64,000 bases of DNA. Source: a bacterium SCSIO 12827 (GTDB lineage: Bacteria; Pseudomonadota; Alphaproteobacteria; Rhodospirillales; Casp-alpha2). The notes below the pieces were generated by a model. It did not search any database and had not been told where the DNA came from. It was given only the letters and a program-made list of their open reading frames with translations. This document shows, piece by piece, positions 1-9,023 of the stretch. The stretch lies in assembly GCA_024397995.1 (NCBI GenBank), contig CP073746.1:2787501-2851500 (forward strand), read 5' to 3'. Position 1 is the first letter of the stretch. Each line of letters starts with the position of its first letter. Position numbers and translations under genes: made by a program.

Positions 1-795
1 GACGCCGTCCAGCAGCAGGCCGACGAGGTCGTATCCGACGCCGTCGAGCAGGTCGGCGATCGCCGCCCGGTCCTCGGCGCTTTCATGGCCGCTTTCGAAC
101 ACGAGACGGGGTTTGCAGGTTTCCAACGTGCGCCGCGCCCCTTCCAACACCCGGCGCTCCGCCCCTTCGACGTCGATCTTGATCAGGCCGAGCCGGCCCA
201 GACCGCGTTCCGCCATGAAGTCGTCCAGGGTGATCGTCGGCACCGTAGCGCCGCCGCCCGACGCCAGGCCGGACAGGGCGCCGTCGCCGCCGGCCGCCAT
301 CGTCACGTTGAAGGGCGCCTCGCCGGTTACATCCGCCACGGCGGACCGCACGACCTCGACCGTCTCCCCGTGGCCGTTAAGACGGGCCGTCTTTTCAAGG
401 GCATCGGCCAGCACCGGCACCGGCTCGAAAGTGTAGACCCGCCCTCCCGTGCCGACGGCAGCCGCAAGCGGCGCCATCCATTCGCCCAAATTGCCGCCGA
501 TGTCGACCGCCACGTCGCCGGGCCGCACCACCAGCGCCACCACCGGGTCCGGCACGCCGCCGTCGATCACCAAACGCTGTCCCTGACGATCCAGGTCCGC
601 CGGGATGTAAAGCCACAGGCCGTCGGCGCCGTAGGGCACGTAACCGCCCCGCCAGTCCGCCGCCAGACGCCGTGTAAACCCGTCGCGCGGATCGCTCAGC
701 AAATGACGCAGGCGCAGGCGGCCCCGCCACTTGTCGCGGGTCACGCGGTAACGGCCGATTTCCTTGAACAGCTTACGCAACGTATCGAAGGCCAC
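1..795 (-). CDS. FkbM family SAM-dependent methyltransferase (3' end outside window)
   Basis: The gene runs off the left edge, so about 265 N-terminal residues are visible. The SAM-binding segment DVAVDIGGNLGEW lies near residues 94-106. The FkbM signature IKIDVEGAE lies near residues 205-213 and is followed by a segment ending RLVFESGHE. FkbM enzymes O-methylate sugars and other small molecules. Here the neighbours (fucosyltransferase, GDP-fucose synthesis) suggest modification of a surface glycan, which is inference. The start is taken as GTG at 795, the first plausible start after the end of the upstream gene at 816; it has no strong ribosome binding site, so the N-terminus is uncertain. 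It is probably co-transcribed with the upstream methyltransferase gene. Confidence 0.85.
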   Translation of the reverse strand, partial: MAFDTLRKLFKEIGRYRVTRDKWRGRLRLRHLLSDPRDGFTRRLAADWRGGYVPYGADGLWLYIPADLDRQGQRLVIDGGVPDPVVALVVRPGDVAVDIGGNLGEWMAPLAAAVGTGGRVYTFEPVPVLADALEKTARLNGHGETVEVVRSAVADVTGEAPFNVTMAAGGDGALSGLASGGGATVPTITLDDFMAERGLGRLGLIKIDVEGAERRVLEGARRTLETCKPRLVFESGHESAEDRAAIADLLDGVGYDLVGLLLDGV

Positions 796-815
796 CCCAA
801 TCCCCTTCCCGGCCG

Positions 816-1631
816 TCAGGCCGACCGTGCCTTGTCCCGGCCGAACCGTTTGTTGAAGCTGCGTTTCCAACGATAGAAATGCCGGAACCGGCGCTGATGG
901 GGCATGGCCTGCATGATTTCCCGCGCGCGGGCGTTGCCGTGGAAGGTGGCAAGCGTCCGCCGGACGGCGGGGTCGTCACCGAAATAAAGCGCGGCCATAC
1001 CGGAACAGGTGCCGTAAAGAAGTTCGGGCGCCGCACCGGCGATGCGGGCGATCTCGGCCATGCCCGCGTTCATGTTCCACATCACCACATCGTGGAACAA
1101 CACCAGGGCATCCTTGGCCAGGTAAGGCTGCACGGCCTTGAAGTCCTTCACCACCTGTTCGTTGGTGTGCAGGCCGTCGATGAAGCAGAACTCGATGGGG
1201 TCGTCGAACTGATCGGCCATGACGCCGGCGACACCGTCCGGCGAGACCGCCTGCACGGCGGTCAGGTTGAGACCTTCCTGACGGGCGAGCGTGTTGGTCA
1301 TCTCCAACCCGGTCAGGGAATTGGCGTCGAAACCGGCGTCGATGGCGACGATCCGCGCCGTCGGATTCAACAGGCCCACGGCAAGCGCACTCCAGCCGAA
1401 GGAATTGCCGATCAGGAAGCCGGTCTTGGGCCGCCAGCCGTCGAACAGACATTCCAGGAAGTAGACTTCCTTCATGGAAATGCCGAGGCCGTTGGTGAAG
1501 CTTTCCCCGTCCTTCAAAAGCCAGGTGAAGGGCGCTTCGATGCAGCCGTCCAGGTGGCTCGGGCTGAGGCCGGACGAGACCGAAAAGCCGAGACCCTCGT
1601 ACAGCTCATGGAGTTTGTTGATGATCGGCAT
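816..1631 (-). CDS. class I SAM-dependent methyltransferase (Methyltransf_24-like)
   Basis: A 271-residue protein. It has a Rossmann-type SAM site: GFLIGNSFGWSALAVG near residues 71-86, the acidic strand-2 end ARIVAIDAG near 92-100, and a later EFCFIDGLHTNEQV motif typical of class I methyltransferases found in glycan and cephalosporin-hydroxylase-like families. The substrate is unknown. The gene sits between a fucosyltransferase and an FkbM methyltransferase, so a role in decorating a surface polysaccharide is likely but inferred. The start at 1631 has GAGG six bases upstream. An in-frame ATG at 1706 with AAGGGA upstream would add 25 basic residues and is a real alternative. The gene is divergent from the glycosyltransferase at 1765. 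Confidence 0.8.
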   Translation of the reverse strand: MPIINKLHELYEGLGFSVSSGLSPSHLDGCIEAPFTWLLKDGESFTNGLGISMKEVYFLECLFDGWRPKTGFLIGNSFGWSALAVGLLNPTARIVAIDAGFDANSLTGLEMTNTLARQEGLNLTAVQAVSPDGVAGVMADQFDDPIEFCFIDGLHTNEQVVKDFKAVQPYLAKDALVLFHDVVMWNMNAGMAEIARIAGAAPELLYGTCSGMAALYFGDDPAVRRTLATFHGNARAREIMQAMPHQRRFRHFYRWKRSFNKRFGRDKARSA

Positions 1632-1764
1632 TCGGCCCCTCGTTTTATCGCCCGCCTGTTTATACGACCTATGCCGCAGGTTGCCCAGACGGCGGTTTTG
1701 ATCCATACGTGTCCCTTCGTCAAACAGTACGGGCGACGACGGAAAGACGAAGGAATTCGGCGGC

Positions 1765-2790
1765 GTGAGCGCTACGGAAACGGCCCCCCTGCAAATCCTG
1801 TTGCACAGCAAGTTCCTGGGCGACTGGATTCTGCGCCAAACACCTGATGGATCGGGCGTGTGGGGCAACTGCCAATTCATCGTCAACGGCCCGCCCGGCA
1901 ACTATGACCGCGTCTTCATCTACGACACCATGGCCGGGCCGGTTCAGGCCACCTGCCCGCCGGACGGCACCTTCATGCTGGTCGGTGAACCGCCGGAGTT
2001 GAAGGATTATCCCCTGCCCTTCCTGGCCCAGTTTGGCAACGTCGTATCCCCGGACACCAACACACCGCACCCGAATCTGATCGACAGCCAAACGGCGCAG
2101 CCCTGGCTGGCCGGCATCGGCCAATACGTTGACGCCCCCAACAAGGCGATCATGACGCTGGAGGATCACCGCGCGGCGCGGCCGGAAAAGACCGGTCTGA
2201 TTTCCGTGATCGCGTCGTTCCGCAACACGACCAACGGCCATCGTGCGCGCATCGCCCTGGTCGAGGCCCTGAAGAAAAAGTTCGGCGATCAGGTCGCCGT
2301 GATGGGCCGGGACGCCATCCCGTTCACGGAGAAATGGAGCGCCGTCGCCCCCTTCAAGTATCACGTCGCGCTGGAAAACAGCCGTTTCCCCAATTACTTC
2401 ACGGAAAAGCTGGCGGACGCGTACCTGGGCGACACCTTCCCCTTCTATTGGGGATGCCCCAATGCCGAGGATTATTTCAATCCCGAAGGCTTCCGCCGCA
2501 TCAACGTCTATGACCCTGAGAACACGGTCGAAACCATCGCCGCCGCGATCGACGAAGGGCTGTACGAAAAGACCCAGGCGATCCGCGACGCGGACCGCAG
2601 TCGCCTGATGGACGAACACAACATCTTCGCGCTTATGGCCCGGCTGGCCGAACGCCCAGTGAAGAATGCTCCGCAGGCCCTGACCTTGCAGCCGGAATCT
2701 GAATTCCGCGATTCCGAACTCCGCAAGCTGCGCAAGCGCCTGAAGCGCGCGGTACCGCGCAGCCTTCGGCCCAAACGATGGAAGGTCTAA
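1765..2790 (+). CDS. glycosyltransferase family 10 (fucosyltransferase-like)
   Basis: A 341-residue protein with the C-terminal signature of GT10 alpha-1,3/1,4-fucosyltransferases: VALENSRFPN (residues 201-210), YFTEKL (211-216) and PFYWGCPN (226-233). These residues bind the GDP-fucose donor in characterised members. A basic C-terminal tail (RKLRKRLKRAVPRSLRPKR) resembles the membrane-associating tails of bacterial GT10 enzymes. The donor is plausibly GDP-L-fucose, because gmd, fcl and manC lie immediately downstream on the opposite strand. The start is GTG with AAGGA about ten bases upstream. It converges with manC, with nine bases between the stops. The acceptor cannot be read from the sequence; lipopolysaccharide or a capsule is the likely target. 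Confidence 0.85.
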   Translation: MSATETAPLQILLHSKFLGDWILRQTPDGSGVWGNCQFIVNGPPGNYDRVFIYDTMAGPVQATCPPDGTFMLVGEPPELKDYPLPFLAQFGNVVSPDTNTPHPNLIDSQTAQPWLAGIGQYVDAPNKAIMTLEDHRAARPEKTGLISVIASFRNTTNGHRARIALVEALKKKFGDQVAVMGRDAIPFTEKWSAVAPFKYHVALENSRFPNYFTEKLADAYLGDTFPFYWGCPNAEDYFNPEGFRRINVYDPENTVETIAAAIDEGLYEKTQAIRDADRSRLMDEHNIFALMARLAERPVKNAPQALTLQPESEFRDSELRKLRKRLKRAVPRSLRPKRWKV

Positions 2791-2799
2791 CAGGCCTTC

Positions 2800-4233
2800 C
2801 TAGTCGCGCTTGTAATCGTCTTGCAGGCGCTCGATGTCGTCTTCTTCAAGATAATCGCCGACCTGCACCTCAATCAGATGCAGGGGACGGTCCGTACGGT
2901 TTTCCAGCCGATGGACGGCACCGGCATCGATATAGGTCGACTGGTCCCGCTGCAGGGTAAATTCGTCGTCTCCGTTGACGACCGTGGCCGTGCCTTCGAC
3001 CACCACCCAGTGTTCCGTGCGGTGCCTGTGGCGCTGCAGGGACAGACGCCCGCCCGGCTTGACCACCAGACGCTTGACCTTGAACCGCTCGCCGCGCTCG
3101 ATATCCGTGAAGGCACCCCAAGGGCGGTGGACCCGGGGATGAGATGTGATTTCGCCCCGCCCCTCGGCGGCCAGGCGTTCGACCAGGGCTTTGACCTCGG
3201 ACGCGCGGGCGCGGGGTGCGACGAACACGGCGTCGCCCGTGGCCACGACACATAGATCGCGCAGGCCGACCGCGGCGACCACGCCGCCGTCCTCATTGCG
3301 CAGATAACACCCCGCCACGTCCTCGGCGACGACGTCGCCGATCAGCGCGTTACCGGCTCCGTCCTTGTCCGCCAGATCCCAAAGCGCGTTCCACGCCCCC
3401 ACGTCGTTCCAGCGGAAATCGGCGGTCACCACGGCAGCGCTGTCGGTCTTTTCCATGACCGCGTAGTCGATGGAATCCGACGGGCTTTCCGCGAAGGCTG
3501 TGGCGTCCAGCCGGATGAAATCCAAGTCCGCGCCGCGCCCGGCGACTGCCTTGCGGCAGGCCGCCAGCATGGTCGGATTGAAGGCCTCCAGCTCGGCTAG
3601 GAACTGGCGCACGGGAAACACGAACATGCCGCTGTTCCAGGCGTATTCGCCGCTGTCGACATAACCCGCCGCCGTCGCGGCATCTGGTTTTTCGACGAAG
3701 CGATCGACACGGAAGCAGGCGCCACCTTTGCCCAAATCCCCACCCCGCTTGATGTAGCCGTATTCCGTTGACGGATGGTTCGGCTGCACGCCGAAGGTCA
3801 CCAGCATGCCATCCCGTGCCAATGCCTCTGCCTGATCGACGGCCTTCTGGAACGCTGTCCTGTCACCGATTACATGGTCCGACGGCAGCAGCAGCATCAC
3901 CCCATCCGGGTCGTCTTCGCCGATCAGCAGGGCCGCGACGGCCGCGGCCGGGGCCGTGTTGCGGCCCACGGGTTCCAGCACGATCCGCGCATCCGACAAG
4001 CCCTGGTCGCGCAGTTGTTCGGCAACGACGAAGCGGTGTTCGTCATTGGCGATCACAAGGACGGGGGCATAGCGCGCGCGGTCGGACACCCGGCCCGCCG
4101 TTTCCTGCAACAGGCTTTCCTCGCCCATAAGCGGCAGCAACTGTTTGGGATAGGATGCCCGGGACAGGGGCCATAGGCGCGAGCCCGACCCACCGGAAAG
4201 AATGACCGGATAGAGCCTGCCCGCCTCAGTCAT
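2800..4233 (-). CDS. manC: mannose-1-phosphate guanylyltransferase / mannose-6-phosphate isomerase
   Basis: A 477-residue bifunctional enzyme. The N-terminal nucleotidyltransferase domain starts with YPVILSGGSGSRLWPLSRASYPKQ-like sequence (GTP-binding loop) and includes LLPSDHVIGD and FVEKPD. The C-terminal cupin isomerase domain has RPWGAFTDIERGERFKVKR, then LQRHRHRTEHW (metal-binding histidines). Together these convert fructose-6-phosphate to mannose-6-phosphate and mannose-1-phosphate plus GTP to GDP-mannose. No phosphomannomutase is present in the window, so that step must be encoded elsewhere. The ATG at 4233 overlaps the end of fcl by eight bases, which indicates translational coupling in a gmd-fcl-manC operon. 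The length fits the AlgA/XanB/ManC family. Confidence 0.95.
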   Translation of the reverse strand: MTEAGRLYPVILSGGSGSRLWPLSRASYPKQLLPLMGEESLLQETAGRVSDRARYAPVLVIANDEHRFVVAEQLRDQGLSDARIVLEPVGRNTAPAAAVAALLIGEDDPDGVMLLLPSDHVIGDRTAFQKAVDQAEALARDGMLVTFGVQPNHPSTEYGYIKRGGDLGKGGACFRVDRFVEKPDAATAAGYVDSGEYAWNSGMFVFPVRQFLAELEAFNPTMLAACRKAVAGRGADLDFIRLDATAFAESPSDSIDYAVMEKTDSAAVVTADFRWNDVGAWNALWDLADKDGAGNALIGDVVAEDVAGCYLRNEDGGVVAAVGLRDLCVVATGDAVFVAPRARASEVKALVERLAAEGRGEITSHPRVHRPWGAFTDIERGERFKVKRLVVKPGGRLSLQRHRHRTEHWVVVEGTATVVNGDDEFTLQRDQSTYIDAGAVHRLENRTDRPLHLIEVQVGDYLEEDDIERLQDDYKRD

Positions 4234-5185
4234 GCTCCGCCCCCGCGACGTTCGCGGCATACCAAGCATAGGCATCCGCGAAACCGGCTTCGGGCGGCCG
4301 GACAGCGGACCAGCCCATGGCCACCAGGCGGGACGAGTCCATCAACTTGCGGGGCGTGCCGTCGGGCTTGGAGGCATCGAAATGGAAGCCGCCTTCGTAG
4401 CCGATGACGCGGGCAAGCAGATGGGCCAGGTCCTTGATCGAGATTTCCGTGCCACTGCCGACATTGACGTGGTCGGCACCGGAATAGCGTTGCATCAGGA
4501 ACACCAAGGCGTCGGCCAGGTCGTCGACATGCAGGAATTCGCGCAAGGGCGAACCCGTCCCCCAGATTTCGACGCTTTCCGCCCCCGTTACCTTGGCGCG
4601 GTGAATCTTGACCATCAGGGCCGCCGCGACATGGCTGGTCACCAGGTCGAAATTGTCGCCGGGACCGTACAGATTGGTCGGCATGGCGGAAATGAAATCA
4701 CAGCCGTGCTGTTCCCGGTAGGCCTGACACAGCTTGATCCCCGCGATCTTGGCGACGGCATACCATTGGTTTGTCGGCTCCAGCGGCCCGGTCAGAAGCG
4801 CATCCTCACGCATCGGCTGGTCGGCCAGCTTGGGATAGATGCAGCTGGAGCCCAGGAACATCAACTTTTTCACCCCTGCGCGGTATGCGCCATGGATGAT
4901 ATTCGCCTCGATCATCAGATTGTCGTAGATGAAGTCCGCGGCGTAGGTCGCGTTGGCGAGGATACCGCCGACCTTGGCCGCCGCCAGGAATACGGCATCG
5001 GGCCTGACCTCTTCCATCCAGGCTTCGACCTCGGCCTGACGGGTCAGGTCGGCGGTGGCGCGGCCGACCGTCACGACCTCACAATCTTCCGCCGCCAGCC
5101 GCCGGAGCAGGGCCGACCCGACCATGCCCCGGTGGCCCGCCACCCAGACACGCTTGCCGGACAGGCTGAACGGGGTGTCAGTCAC
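4226..5185 (-). CDS. fcl: GDP-L-fucose synthase
   Basis: A 319-residue short-chain dehydrogenase. The NADP-binding loop GHRGMVG is at residues 17-23. The catalytic set is Ser113/114 in LGSSCIYP and Tyr142-x3-Lys146 in WYAVAKIAG. It epimerises and reduces GDP-4-keto-6-deoxymannose to GDP-L-fucose. The start is GTG at 5185; it overlaps the last codons of gmd by eight bases, matching the coupling seen with manC. A longer in-frame reading upstream of 5185 lies inside gmd and is not credible. The length equals that of characterised Fcl/WcaG proteins. Confidence 0.95.
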   Translation of the reverse strand: MTDTPFSLSGKRVWVAGHRGMVGSALLRRLAAEDCEVVTVGRATADLTRQAEVEAWMEEVRPDAVFLAAAKVGGILANATYAADFIYDNLMIEANIIHGAYRAGVKKLMFLGSSCIYPKLADQPMREDALLTGPLEPTNQWYAVAKIAGIKLCQAYREQHGCDFISAMPTNLYGPGDNFDLVTSHVAAALMVKIHRAKVTGAESVEIWGTGSPLREFLHVDDLADALVFLMQRYSGADHVNVGSGTEISIKDLAHLLARVIGYEGGFHFDASKPDGTPRKLMDSSRLVAMGWSAVRPPEAGFADAYAWYAANVAGAEHD

Positions 5186-6248
5186 CGCCGCCGGCCCGCA
5201 CCGCACCGGTCTCGGCGACCGCCGCCATGTCGGCCGCGACCATTTCCGTGACCAGGGTCTTGAACGGGGTCGTGTGCTTCCAACCGAGAACCTTTTCCGC
5301 CTTGGCCGGATCGCCGAGCAGCAGTTCGACCTCCGTCGGCCGGAAATAACGGGGGTCAATCTCGACCAGAACCCGGCCCGTGGCATCGTCGATGCCTTGT
5401 TCCTCAACGCCCTTGCCCTGCCAGCGGATGGCGACGCCCGTTTCGGCGAAGGCCAGTTCGACGAATTCGCGCACGCTGTGGGTCTCACCCGTAGCCAGGA
5501 CAAAATCATCCGGCGTCGCCTGCTGGACGATCCGCCACATGCCCTCGACATAATCGCGGGCGTGGCCCCAGTCACGTTTAGCGTCCAGGTTGCCAAGGAA
5601 CAGCTTGTCCTGAAACCCCTGAGCGATGGCGGCGACGGCGCGGGTGATCTTGCGGGTCACGAAGGTTTCCCCCCGGGTCGGGCCTTCGTGGTTGAACAGG
5701 ATGCCGTTGGAGGCGTGCAGGCCATAGGCCTCGCGGTAATTTCGGGTGATCCAATAGGCGTACAGCTTGGCCGCCGCATAGGGGCTGCGCGGCTCGAACG
5801 GGGTGTTTTCGTCCTGCGGCGCCGGGGCGTTTCCGAAAAGCTCCGAGGTCGAGGCCTGATAGAACCTGGCCGTTTTTTCCAGGCCCAGGATACGCATGGC
5901 CTCAAGCAGCCGCAGCGTGCCCAGCGCGTCGGAATTCGCCGTGTATTCCGGGGTTTCGAAGCTGACCTGGACATGGCTTTGCGCCGCCAGGTTATAGATT
6001 TCCGTGGGCTGTGTTTCCTGGACCAGGCGGATCAGGTTGGTGGCGTCCGTCATGTCACCGTAGTGCAGGTGGAAACGGACGTCCCGCTCGTGAGGATCCT
6101 GGTACAGATGGTCGACACGGTCGGTATTGAACGACGACGAGCGTCGTTTGACCCCGTGAACGGTGTATCCCTTGCCGAGCAGCAGTTCAGCCAGGAGGGC
6201 ACCGTCCTGGCCGGTCACGCCGGTAATCAGTGCAACTTTATCGGACAC
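5178..6248 (-). CDS. gmd: GDP-mannose 4,6-dehydratase
   Basis: A 356-residue extended SDR enzyme. The cofactor loop GVTGQDG is at residues 10-16, followed by the family-specific [15 protein letters not shown] stretch. The active site has Thr134 in QASTSELFG and Tyr157-x3-Lys161 in [12 protein letters not shown]. It converts GDP-mannose to GDP-4-keto-6-deoxymannose, the first step toward GDP-L-fucose (or GDP-rhamnose, but fcl follows here). The start is GTG at 6248 with GGAGG ten bases upstream; the upstream in-frame ATG at 6287 lies next to the promoter-like TATAAT and is less likely. It is the first gene of the gmd-fcl-manC operon. Confidence 0.95.
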   Translation of the reverse strand: MSDKVALITGVTGQDGALLAELLLGKGYTVHGVKRRSSSFNTDRVDHLYQDPHERDVRFHLHYGDMTDATNLIRLVQETQPTEIYNLAAQSHVQVSFETPEYTANSDALGTLRLLEAMRILGLEKTARFYQASTSELFGNAPAPQDENTPFEPRSPYAAAKLYAYWITRNYREAYGLHASNGILFNHEGPTRGETFVTRKITRAVAAIAQGFQDKLFLGNLDAKRDWGHARDYVEGMWRIVQQATPDDFVLATGETHSVREFVELAFAETGVAIRWQGKGVEEQGIDDATGRVLVEIDPRYFRPTEVELLLGDPAKAEKVLGWKHTTPFKTLVTEMVAADMAAVAETGAVRAGGGD

Positions 6249-6289
6249 GCGGCGGATTCCTCCCACTACCCCTTCAGAACACCGCACCG

Positions 6290-6295
6290 ATTATA
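6290..6295 (-). promoter_or_regulatory. candidate -10 element of the gmd-fcl-manC operon
   Basis: On the minus strand this reads TATAAT, 42 bases before the gmd start codon, in a 107-base gap after ppdK. No good -35 hexamer is visible at 17 bases, so an activator may be needed or the match may be chance. Confidence 0.35.
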
Positions 6296-6355
6296 CCCGC
6301 AGGACAGGCGGGTGGCGGCCCTAATTATCGGACCGCGCCGCCCGCGCGGCCGGCC

Positions 6356-9016
6356 TTACTTATCGGCAAGCGCCGCCTGGGCGGCGGCAAGGCGCGCGAT
6401 CGGCACCCGGTAGGGTGAGCACGACACGTAAGTCAGCCCGACCCGGTGACAGAAAGCGACGGAGGCCGGATCGCCGCCGTGCTCGCCACAGATGCCGAGC
6501 TTGATGTCCGGGCGGGTCTTGCGCCCGCGCTCCACACCGATCTGCACCAGTTCACCCACGCCTTCCTGGTCGATGGACACGAAGGGATCCTGTTCCAGAA
6601 CGCCCTGGCGCTGATAGATGTCGAGGAAGGTGCCCGCATCGTCGCGTGAAAAGCCGTAGGCGGTCTGCGTCAGATCGTTGGTCCCGAACGAGAAGAATTC
6701 CGCCTGTTCGGCGATCTGGTCGGCGATCAGGCAGGCGCGCGGCAACTCGATCATGGTGCCGACCATGTAGGGCAATTCGATCCCCTGTTCGGCCATGACT
6801 TCCTTGGCGATGCGGTCGATGATCGCCTTCTGCATCTCGAACTCCTTCTTGACGGAGACGAGGGGCACCATGACCTCGGGATAGGCCTTCTTGCCTTCCT
6901 TCATGATCTCGGCCTGGGCCTCGAAGATGGCGCGGGCCTGCATTTCGCAGATTTCCGGATAGGCGATGGCCAGGCGGCAGCCACGATGGCCCAGCATGGG
7001 GTTGCTTTCGTCCAGTTCCGCCCGGCGCACGCGAACGTCTTCCGTGGTCACGCCGGCGGCCTTGGCGACCTCGGCCATTTCCTCATCCGTGTGCGGCAGG
7101 AATTCGTTCAAGGGCGGATCCAGCAGGCGGATGGTGATCGGCAGGCCGTCCATGATGTGGAACAGCTCCAGGAAATCCTGACGCTGATGCGGTAACAGAT
7201 TGTCCAGCGCCTTGCGCCGCTCGGCCTCGTCACGGGCCAAAATCATCTGGCGCATGTGAACGATGCGGTGCGGGTCGAAGAACATGTGCTCCGTGCGCGA
7301 CAGGCCGATGCCCTCGGCGCCGAACTTCTTGGCGGTCAGCGCGTCCAGCGGCGTTTCCGCGTTGGCGCGCACGCCGATCACCTTGATCTCATCGACCCAG
7401 GCCATCAGTTCACCGAAATCGCCGGACACCTCGGGCTGGATCATGGCGACTTCGCCCAGCATGATTTCGCCGGTCGAGCCGTCCAAGGTGATGACGTCGC
7501 CTTCGTTCAGGGTCTGGCCGAGGGCGTGCAGGGTCTTCTTGCTGTAGTCGACGCGCAACTCACCCGCCCCGGACACGCAGGGGGTGCCCATGCCGCGGGC
7601 GACAACGGCGGCGTGGCTGGTCATGCCGCCGCGGGTCGTCAGGATGCCTTCGGAGACATGCATCCCGGTGATGTCCTCGGGCGAGGTTTCCGTGCGGCAC
7701 AGGATGACCTTCTCGCCCTTGTCGACCCAGGCTTCCGCGTCTTCGGCCGAGAACACGATGCGCCCCGTGGCCGCCCCCGGCGAGGCCGGCAGGCCGCGCC
7801 CGATGACGGTCTTTTCCGCCTTGGCGTCCAGAGTCGGGTGGAGAAGCTGATCCAGCTGCGCCGGGTCGATGCGCGCGACGGCCTCGTCCTTGGTGATCAG
7901 GCCTTCGGCCACCATGTCGACGGCGATCTTCAGCGCGGCCTTGGCCGTGCGCTTGCCGGAGCGGGTCTGCAGCATCCACAGCTTGCCCCGCTCGATGGTG
8001 AACTCCATGTCCTGCATGTCCTTGTAGTGGCGCTCCAGCTTGTCGCGCACGGCGACCAGCTCGCCGAACACGGGCGGCATGGCGGTTTCAAGGGACTGCA
8101 AATTGGATTCCTGCTGATCGCGTTCGAACTCGGTCAGCGGCTGCGGCGTACGGATGCCGGCAACCACGTCCTCGCCCTGAGCGTTGATCAGGAATTCACC
8201 GTAAAAATGATCGTCGCCCGTGGACGGGTTGCGCGTGAAGCACACACCGGTGGCGCAATCGTCGCCCATGTTGCCGAACACCATGGCCTGCACGTTGACG
8301 GCCGTGCCCCAGGCGGCGGGAATATCGTTAAGGCGCCGGTAGGTGATGGCGCGGGTGTTCATCCAGCTGCCGAACACGGCGCCGATGGCGCCCCACAATT
8401 GGGCCTGCGGGTCCTGGGGGGAGCCTTCGCCCCGTTCGTCCTGCACCAGCTTCTTGAAATCCTTGACCACGGCCTTCCAGTCGTCGCCGGTCAGCTCGGT
8501 GTCCAGGCTCTTGCCCAGGCGGTCCTTGTGCTCTTCCAGGACGTCTTCGAAATTGTGGTGTTCAACGCCCAGCACGACGTCAGAAAACATCTGGATGAAA
8601 CGCCGGTAGCTGTCATAGGCGAAGCGTGCGTCGCCGCTTTCTTTGGCCAGGGCCTCGACCGTCTGGTCGTTGAGGCCCAGGTTCAGGATGGTGTCCATCA
8701 TCCCCGGCATGGAAGCCCGGGCACCGGAGCGGACGGAAACCAGAAGCGGTTTGTCCGTGGAACCAAAGGTCCGGCCCAGGCCCTTTTCGACCTTGGCCAG
8801 GGCCGCCGCGACGGCATCCTTCAGGTCGCCGGGATAGGTCTTTTCATGATCGTAGTAATAGGTGCAGACCTCGGTCGTGATGGTGAACCCGGGAGGTACC
8901 GGCAGGCCCAGGCCCGCCATTTCGGCCAGGTTGGCACCCTTGCCGCCCAGAAGTTCCTTCATCCCCGCATCGCCGTCCGCGGTGCCGTTCCCGAAGTTGT
9001 AGACCCATTGTGTCAT
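6356..9016 (-). CDS. ppdK: pyruvate, phosphate dikinase
   Basis: An 886-residue enzyme that interconverts pyruvate, ATP and phosphate with PEP, AMP and pyrophosphate. It has the N-terminal ATP-grasp domain (GGKGANLAEMAGLGLPVPPGF at the start), the central swivelling phosphohistidine domain with TSHAAVVARGMGTP (catalytic His468), and the C-terminal PEP/pyruvate TIM barrel ending with FGTNDLTQTAYGFSRDD and GICGEHGGDP. The length is normal. It follows glyS by eight bases and is likely transcribed with glyQ-glyS, an arrangement common in alphaproteobacteria. Physiologically it may serve gluconeogenesis or pyrophosphate-linked glycolysis. Confidence 0.97.
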   Translation of the reverse strand: MTQWVYNFGNGTADGDAGMKELLGGKGANLAEMAGLGLPVPPGFTITTEVCTYYYDHEKTYPGDLKDAVAAALAKVEKGLGRTFGSTDKPLLVSVRSGARASMPGMMDTILNLGLNDQTVEALAKESGDARFAYDSYRRFIQMFSDVVLGVEHHNFEDVLEEHKDRLGKSLDTELTGDDWKAVVKDFKKLVQDERGEGSPQDPQAQLWGAIGAVFGSWMNTRAITYRRLNDIPAAWGTAVNVQAMVFGNMGDDCATGVCFTRNPSTGDDHFYGEFLINAQGEDVVAGIRTPQPLTEFERDQQESNLQSLETAMPPVFGELVAVRDKLERHYKDMQDMEFTIERGKLWMLQTRSGKRTAKAALKIAVDMVAEGLITKDEAVARIDPAQLDQLLHPTLDAKAEKTVIGRGLPASPGAATGRIVFSAEDAEAWVDKGEKVILCRTETSPEDITGMHVSEGILTTRGGMTSHAAVVARGMGTPCVSGAGELRVDYSKKTLHALGQTLNEGDVITLDGSTGEIMLGEVAMIQPEVSGDFGELMAWVDEIKVIGVRANAETPLDALTAKKFGAEGIGLSRTEHMFFDPHRIVHMRQMILARDEAERRKALDNLLPHQRQDFLELFHIMDGLPITIRLLDPPLNEFLPHTDEEMAEVAKAAGVTTEDVRVRRAELDESNPMLGHRGCRLAIAYPEICEMQARAIFEAQAEIMKEGKKAYPEVMVPLVSVKKEFEMQKAIIDRIAKEVMAEQGIELPYMVGTMIELPRACLIADQIAEQAEFFSFGTNDLTQTAYGFSRDDAGTFLDIYQRQGVLEQDPFVSIDQEGVGELVQIGVERGRKTRPDIKLGICGEHGGDPASVAFCHRVGLTYVSCSPYRVPIARLAAAQAALADK

Positions 9017-9023
9017 CGAATAC

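Noticed and set aside
1632-1706. 25-residue N-terminal extension of the methyltransferase at 816-1631
   Set aside because: It is basic and lacks family similarity; but its start has a fair ribosome site, so the alternative is recorded in the feature entry.
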